A DNA stretch of 47,814 bases. It comes from Natrinema soli (GTDB lineage: Archaea > Halobacteriota > Halobacteria > Halobacteriales > Natrialbaceae). This document shows positions 43,212 to 47,814 of this stretch, one piece after another. Location: NCBI RefSeq assembly GCF_028618695.1, contig NZ_JAQIVI010000073.1:1-47814 (forward strand), written 5' to 3'. Within the stretch, counting starts at the first letter, position 1, and each line of letters starts with the position of its first letter. The notes beneath the pieces are model-generated. The model was not told the origin of the DNA, made no database searches, and saw nothing but the letters and a program-made list of their open reading frames with translations. The position numbers and the translations under genes are program-made.

Positions 43212-44372
43212 ATGCTCTCTCGAGACTGGAGTGTTCCCGAAACTGACGTTCTCGGCGCGATCCACGACGCTTGCCAATCCGATCGGCAAGCGGTCCTTGC
43301 GACAATCGTTCGGGTGGAGGGCAGTGCGTATCGCCGACCGGGAACGAAGATGCTCATCGATAGCGACGGCGACGACGTCGGGAGTCTCACGGCAGGCTGT
43401 CTTGAGGATGAAGTTCGCTCGCTAGCAACGGCCGTCTTCAAATCAGGAGAGTCCCGTATCGAACGATTCGATCTGAGCGGCGACGACGACGTGTGGGGGC
43501 TCGGCATCGGCTGTAACGGCGTGATCGATATCCTCCTTGAGCCGCTTACCGACACGTTCGAGCCCGCACTGAGAGCGTTCGAGGACGGCGAAAATGGAAC
43601 GGTAATCACGGTTCTCGATAGCGAGACCGAGGCGTTCACCCGCGGTGACCGTACGTACTACCACGACGATGCCGGCGAATTCCACGAGCTAGTTGGGACG
43701 TGGCCCGACGACGTGCTGAATCGTCTCAAGGACCCGGCATTGACGCTCGCGACAGCCGGAAACGCGGAAACGGTCACCGTCGACATCTTGGGTTCGGCGG
43801 TCACGCTCTTTTGTAATGGTATCGCCGCGCCGCCGAAACTCGTGGTTTTCGGGACGGGATACGACGCCGCACCCGTCGTCGAATTGGCGAGGCTAGCCGG
43901 CTTTCGAGTGACTGTCGTCGGATTTCGGGGCGCCGGCACAGCGAGCGACCAGTTCCCGGATGCGAATCGTGTCGTCTCGTCGTCCCCTGCACAAATCCGC
44001 GATGCACTCGAGTTGGATGAGCGGACCTACGCTGTCGTGATGAGTCACAACTTCGTCGACGACCGGCTTGCCCTCGAGGAACTCGTGCAGTCACCTGTTC
44101 CTTATATCGGCCTGATGGGGCCGCACAAACGCTTCGAGGAGATGCTTGAGGCGTTCGCCGACGAGGACCGAACGTTCACGGAGACGGAACTCTCGAGCAT
44201 CTACACACCGATTGGGCTGGATATAGGGGGTAGTGCACCGTATCAGATCGCGATGAGTATCGTCTCCGAGGTGCTCGCCGTGTACAATGACCGCTCGCCG
44301 GACCACCTCAGAAATCGGGATGCAGCACTCCACGACCGAACTGAAATTGTGCTCGACAAGCAATCACAGTAG
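43212..44372 (+). CDS. XdhC/CoxF-family molybdenum hydroxylase maturation protein
   Basis: The 386-residue protein has an N-terminal XdhC_CoxI domain (VRVEGSAYRRPGTKMLIDSD near 38-57; GSLTAGCLEDEV) and a C-terminal XdhC Rossmann domain (LVVFGTGYDAAPVVELARLA near 214-233; SIYTPIGLDIGGSAPYQIA near 329-347). XdhC proteins bind the molybdenum cofactor and help load the sulfurated form into the apoenzyme. It is third in the divergent maturation operon, 62 bases after the VWA gene. ATG 43212 is a good start. Confidence 0.86.
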   Translation: MLSRDWSVPETDVLGAIHDACQSDRQAVLATIVRVEGSAYRRPGTKMLIDSDGDDVGSLTAGCLEDEVRSLATAVFKSGESRIERFDLSGDDDVWGLGIGCNGVIDILLEPLTDTFEPALRAFEDGENGTVITVLDSETEAFTRGDRTYYHDDAGEFHELVGTWPDDVLNRLKDPALTLATAGNAETVTVDILGSAVTLFCNGIAAPPKLVVFGTGYDAAPVVELARLAGFRVTVVGFRGAGTASDQFPDANRVVSSSPAQIRDALELDERTYAVVMSHNFVDDRLALEELVQSPVPYIGLMGPHKRFEEMLEAFADEDRTFTETELSSIYTPIGLDIGGSAPYQIAMSIVSEVLAVYNDRSPDHLRNRDAALHDRTEIVLDKQSQ

Positions 44373-44478
44373 TAACCAACACACCGATGAGAACGATTTG
44401 ATAGCAGCGAAAAACGAGTTGCTCGCTTACAGCGGGCGGTGTTTAGTGAACGCTCTTGTGGCGTAGATTGTTGGTGAG

Positions 44479-44690
44479 TCACAGCGCAGTTTCGAGGATG
44501 GTTTTGAGCGCCTCTTTTCCTGGTTTTCGGTAGACGCGACGGCGTAACTGGAAGACGCGAAGATACGGCGTGAGCTTGTCCTTCGAGATGCCCCAATGCG
44601 GCGAGAGCCACGGTCGCACCAGCGACCCGTAGCTCTCGAAGGTGTTGACGTGCACGTCTTGATTGGCATCATCGTTCGTCGGGTGACGCG
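44479..44690 (-). pseudogene. IS1595-like transposase C-terminal fragment (minus)
   Basis: Reading to TGA 44479-44481: TNDDANQDVHVNTFESYGSL, VRPWLSPHWGISKDKLTPYL and RVFQLRRRVYRKPGKEALKT. The NTFE...LRxWL...GISKDKLxxYL pattern is the C-terminus of IS1595-type DDE transposases. The catalytic Asp residues and start are missing. Confidence 0.5.
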
Positions 44691-44739
44691 TTCGCGTTAC
44701 CCTTGCCCGCTACGACTTCCAGCTACGGCTGAGAACTGA

Positions 44740-44945
44740 CCAACAATCCACTACCCAAGAGCGATGTTGTAAGTGATCCTTACACAAACAGCTGTGAGAA
44801 CCTCCATAGCTTCCTTCGCAACTGATTGCGAAGGTTGCGAGAAGTCTCAAAACACCACTTGCAGGACTATCTGAACTTCTTGGGCTATCTCCTCAACACC
44901 GATGACTGGTTCGAGAAAATCCTAGGTACTAACTTCTACAGATGA
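44740..44945 (+). pseudogene. IS1595-like transposase C-terminal fragment (plus, in-frame TGA)
   Basis: The plus strand reads KSDVVSDPYTNSCENLHSFL, RN, then TGA 44823-44825 where Trp is expected, then VSKHHLQDYLNFLGYLLNTD and DWFEKILGTNFYR to TGA 44943. NSCENLHSFLRNW...VSKHHLQDYLNFL is the C-terminus of IS1595/ISH4-like transposases. It faces the minus-strand fragment and is a different sequence. The 5' part is gone. Confidence 0.5.
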
Positions 44946-44992
44946 GCGTTGCATTATATCGACCTGTGAATGCCGATACGAGGTGTCTGTAG

Positions 44993-46840
44993 CTATTCGA
45001 GTTGATGATAGTCCAATTCGTAGTCCGCATCGAGCGCTTTACGGACCGCTTCTGAGGGCTCTTTCGGAGTCGTCGTGTTGAGTGTCATACCCTCCTTGGT
45101 CTGGCTGTAAGTGATGTTCTTGCGCCAAGCCTCTCTCTTCTCCGGGTAATCCGACCGGAAGTGAGCGCCGCGTGATTCAGTGCGCTCGCGTGCGCCTTTG
45201 AGTAGCGCCTCGGCAATGGTCAGCGAGAACCCGAGGTCGATCGCGTACTCAAACGAGCGGCTGGTCCGCTCGCCGGCCATGAGGTCGTCCGCCCGATTGT
45301 GCAGCGCTTCGAGGCTTTCGAGACCCTTGTTCGTGGTTTCCTCGGTCCGGATGATACCTGCAGACTCCTCTACGACGTCACCGAGTGCTTGAAGAACCTT
45401 TTGGGGGTCCTCGCTTCCCTCGCTACTGAGGGCTTTGAGAGCGCGGAAGTGCTCATCGGCCGCACGCTGCTGTGATTCAGGCAGTTCTGGGCTGCCGATA
45501 TACGACTCGTCTGCAAGGTGATCGCCGACAACCGTTCCGAGCACGACAGTCTCTGAGAGCGAGTTGCCCCCAAGGCGGTTCGCTCCGTGGATACCCCCGA
45601 TGGTCTCGCCGACGGCATAGAGGTTCTCGACGGCGGTCGCACCAGTCTCGAAGTCGACTTCGACTCCGCCCATCCCGTAGTGGGCCGTTGGGGCGACTTC
45701 GACTGCCTCTTCTGCCATGTCGACACCTAGCTCTGCAAAGCGCTCGTACATCCGGGGCAGCCGTTCCTGGAGGAACTCCCGGTCTTTGTGGGAGATATCG
45801 AGGTAGATGCCGCCGTTTTCGGTGTCCCTGCCCTCGCGGATCTCCTGAGCGATCGCACGAGCCACTACGTCGCGGGCGTCGAGTTCCATCTGTTCGGGTG
45901 AGTACTGTTCCATGAACCGCTCACCCTCGGCGTTGAATAGCCGTCCGCCCTCGCCACGAACCGCTTCGGTAACGAGCCGACCGTCCCAGTCTTCGCCGTA
46001 CCGATCACCCATCATACCGGTCGGATGGAATTGGACGAATTCGATATCCATCAAGCGCGCGCCGGCGTCGTACGCGAGCGCTGGGCCGTCGCCGTTGTTC
46101 TCCTCGTTGCGCGAGGTGTGGCGGTTGTAGAGCCCTGAGTAGCCACCCGCTGCGAGTACGACCGCGTGCGCCTCAAAGCGGAGAAAGTGACCGTCGTCCA
46201 TGTCGTAGCCGACGGCACCGTAGACTTGCTCGCCGTCCGAGAGGAGTTTCGTGATCATCACATTCTCCCGGTAGGGGATTTCCAACTCTTGGGCTTTCGA
46301 GATCAGTGTCTCAAGAATGGCTTCGCCAGTCCGGTCACCGACGAAACACGTCCGGCGGAACGACTGGGCACCGAAGTATCGCTGTTCGATCTTCCCGTCC
46401 TCAGTTCGGTTGAGCGGCATCTCCCACTCTTCGAGTTCTCGGATCCGATCGGGCATCGCGTTCGCGACCGTCTCGACGCCGTCTGGATCGTTGATGAAGT
46501 GGCCTTCTTTCAGCGTATCCGCGGCATGTATTTGCGAATCATCTTCGGGGTCGCGGTTCCCGAGGACGGCGTTGATTCCACCGGCAGCCAGCGTCGTGTG
46601 AGCATCGCCATGGTCGCACTTTCCGATCACTAGCGGTTCCACACCGCCCTCGGCCAGTTCGATAGCAGTCCTGGCACCTGCCGCTCCAGCCCCAATGATC
46701 AACACCGGAACAGAGACACCTTCGTAGTCGACATCTGGGGACACCCGCGTATCGTCCTCAGTTGGCCGTGAATGAGGGTTCTGACCGACTGAGTTCTCGT
46801 CCTGAATCGAGCTCGATTGCTGTCCAGTAGATTGGGTCAT
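44993..46840 (-). CDS. FAD-dependent succinate dehydrogenase/fumarate reductase-type flavoprotein
   Basis: The 615-residue protein has the fumarate reductase/L-aspartate oxidase fold. LIIGAGAAGARTAIELAEGG near 48-67 binds FAD, and HTTLAAGGINAVLG near 80-93 is where SdhA-type enzymes carry the flavin-linked His. VEVAPTAHYGMGGVEVDFET and GGIHGANRLGGNSLSETVVL are substrate and FAD motifs. The first ~40 residues are polar and disordered. No iron-sulfur, membrane-anchor or NadA/NadC genes are nearby, so it could act alone (L-aspartate oxidase or a soluble fumarate reductase-like oxidase). The start is ATG 46840. Confidence 0.82.
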   Translation of the reverse strand: MTQSTGQQSSSIQDENSVGQNPHSRPTEDDTRVSPDVDYEGVSVPVLIIGAGAAGARTAIELAEGGVEPLVIGKCDHGDAHTTLAAGGINAVLGNRDPEDDSQIHAADTLKEGHFINDPDGVETVANAMPDRIRELEEWEMPLNRTEDGKIEQRYFGAQSFRRTCFVGDRTGEAILETLISKAQELEIPYRENVMITKLLSDGEQVYGAVGYDMDDGHFLRFEAHAVVLAAGGYSGLYNRHTSRNEENNGDGPALAYDAGARLMDIEFVQFHPTGMMGDRYGEDWDGRLVTEAVRGEGGRLFNAEGERFMEQYSPEQMELDARDVVARAIAQEIREGRDTENGGIYLDISHKDREFLQERLPRMYERFAELGVDMAEEAVEVAPTAHYGMGGVEVDFETGATAVENLYAVGETIGGIHGANRLGGNSLSETVVLGTVVGDHLADESYIGSPELPESQQRAADEHFRALKALSSEGSEDPQKVLQALGDVVEESAGIIRTEETTNKGLESLEALHNRADDLMAGERTSRSFEYAIDLGFSLTIAEALLKGARERTESRGAHFRSDYPEKREAWRKNITYSQTKEGMTLNTTTPKEPSEAVRKALDADYELDYHQLE

Positions 46841-46958
46841 CTACATCTATTAGTCGGGGGTATAGAATCATGAGGTAGATACCTCACTATAACGGGACCA
46901 CTCGGAGAGCAGCCGCAGTTGGAACGGCCGACAGTAGAGGCTGCGGCCCAAACCACGA

Positions 46959-47675
46959 TCAGTGGAATTCGATCCCAGTGAGTAGTTCTCGTTCCGCCTT
47001 GCGGAGGTGTTCGAGAAACGTCGTTCGTGAGATTCCGAACTCATCTGCAAGTTCCTGCGAGGCGACATCTCGCGGGTATTCGTAGTAGCCGCGAGCCCGT
47101 GCGAGCTGAAATGCTTCTCGCTGACGAGGTGATAACCCATCGCTGGGCAAATCGCGCATTCCACTTGGCGTGTGAGTCGTGGTGAACCGTTCGATATCGA
47201 GATCAGCGTCATAGGACTCTTCGATGTCTTCGAGCGCTTGATAGACCGTGTCTCGTTCGGAGATGGTGAGAAGAGACCGCCGTTCCCGGCCGTCCTCGTG
47301 CTGTGATGGGCCATAATGCATGAATCCGCGGTCGGCGAAGGCGGTGCGCATACCCGGTGCTGGATCGAATTCGACCAAGATATCCTGCGTGACAGGTCCG
47401 AAAGCTCTTGAATCGGGGGTTGTTGATGGCGATAAGATGATTACGTCTTTGGTCAGGTTGGTGTCATCGGCAGCTTCGATAAGTTGCTCCACAGCGGCCC
47501 GGGACTCACCGTACGTCCGATAGAGCCTGAATCGGTCAGCAAAGTCACCATCTTGCATCGTCATTTCGTACCCAAGCAATCCGGCGTCAACCACCTCCGT
47601 CACGTGAAGCGTCCAGCAGTCTGGATGCCACACATCAACGGTCAGATATATGAGTTCAGTATCTGCCGAGGTCAT
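46959..47675 (-). CDS. bacterio-opsin-activator-type HTH regulator
   Basis: The 238-residue protein ends in an HTH_10 domain (GLSPRQREAFQLARARGYYE and PRDVASQELADEFGISRTTF, then EHLRKAERELL), the DNA-binding module of Bat-like haloarchaeal regulators. The N-terminal ~170 residues are an unassigned sensor part. The start is ATG 47675. It lies upstream of the flavoprotein gene in the same direction, 118 bases apart, and could regulate it. Confidence 0.85.
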   Translation of the reverse strand: MTSADTELIYLTVDVWHPDCWTLHVTEVVDAGLLGYEMTMQDGDFADRFRLYRTYGESRAAVEQLIEAADDTNLTKDVIILSPSTTPDSRAFGPVTQDILVEFDPAPGMRTAFADRGFMHYGPSQHEDGRERRSLLTISERDTVYQALEDIEESYDADLDIERFTTTHTPSGMRDLPSDGLSPRQREAFQLARARGYYEYPRDVASQELADEFGISRTTFLEHLRKAERELLTGIEFH

Positions 47676-47814
47676 AATATTCCTGTCGAGTTGTACGGCC
47701 TAACACCTGCCGCTTACCACCTTCAAAAAACAATTGTTTCCGTACTGTCGGCACCGTCTAGTTAGCGCAGTTTGAGAGGTGAGCAGGTCGTAGAGTGAGT
47801 TTGGATCAATGCTC
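47676..47814. other. terminal spacer, no feature
   Basis: The last 139 bases hold only the upstream region of the Bat-type gene (AT-rich near 47725-47745). No other feature is seen. Confidence 0.4.

Larger units (their letters stand above)
44373..44992. other. spacer holding two transposase remnants
   Basis: Apart from the two remnants listed next, 44373-44478 and 44690-44740 show no coding potential. Confidence 0.5.

Noticed and set aside
42406..43305. 299-codon minus-strand frame
   Set aside because: Antisense to the VWA gene with its MIDAS motif; no recognisable domain.

Overview
The window is from a halophilic archaeon (class Halobacteria, probably a Natrialba/Haloterrigena/Natrinema-like relative). 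The evidence is very acidic proteins, families seen almost only in haloarchaea (HalOD1 output domain, bacterio-opsin-activator-type HTH, DUF5802, ISH3 and haloarchaeal IS6 transposases), TATA elements close to start codons, and GC-rich genes set between AT-rich spacers. No rRNA, tRNA or CRISPR array was seen. Dense mobile-element debris, toxin/antitoxin-like genes, an integrase and plasmid-type genes suggest a megaplasmid or an integrated island.

Layout. 1-7.4 kb: a possible origin-like spacer with four copies of a 10-bp box, a 600-bp strongly purine-skewed stretch, a zinc-ribbon protein, a rhodanese, a methyltransferase, a PIN toxin/antitoxin pair, a ~215-bp direct repeat, and an acidic OB-fold (RPA-like) protein. 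7.4-14 kb: a DUF234-type ATPase, small zinc-ribbon and membrane proteins, PadR and HTH regulators, a RibD-type reductase, an ArdC-like remnant and a plasmid-type HTH protein. 14.3-15.9 kb: an exported protein made of five Gln/Asn-ladder repeats. 16-20.5 kb: an ISH3 element lying between two truncated genes, an ATP-grasp ligase and a decayed transposase. 20.5-25.9 kb: pseudogenes, a HalOD1 protein, a MarR/VOC pair, an ornithine carbamoyltransferase and a broken copy of the HTH protein. 26-28.7 kb: a GlcD-type FAD oxidase and a BASS transporter. 29-35.8 kb: an IS6 element that truncates a hydrolase, a Fic/Doc protein, a frameshifted integrase, a secreted nuclease and more pseudogenes. 35.9-44.4 kb: a complete molybdenum-hydroxylase cluster. 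44.4 kb to the end: two facing transposase remnants, a SdhA/NadB-like flavoprotein and a Bat-type regulator.

Two things stand out. First, a dispersed repeat family with the outer sequence GGGTGTCATAGAAC occurs eight times. Three inverted pairs enclose passenger genes but no transposase: a membrane protein plus a zinc ribbon, a dihydrofolate-reductase-fold enzyme, and argF. The argF unit is flanked by an exact 7-bp direct repeat that looks like a target-site duplication. Second, the Tat-exported five-repeat Gln/Asn-ladder protein has the composition and periodicity of a beta-solenoid or curlin-like fibre protein.

The best-understood pathway is the molybdenum hydroxylase. The 2Fe-2S, molybdopterin and FAD subunits form one operon together with a MocA-type cofactor nucleotidyltransferase. 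The MoxR ATPase, the VWA protein and an XdhC-type protein, all predicted maturation factors, are transcribed divergently. The large-subunit motif AYRGAGR places it among the form II/xanthine-dehydrogenase-like enzymes rather than form I CO dehydrogenase.
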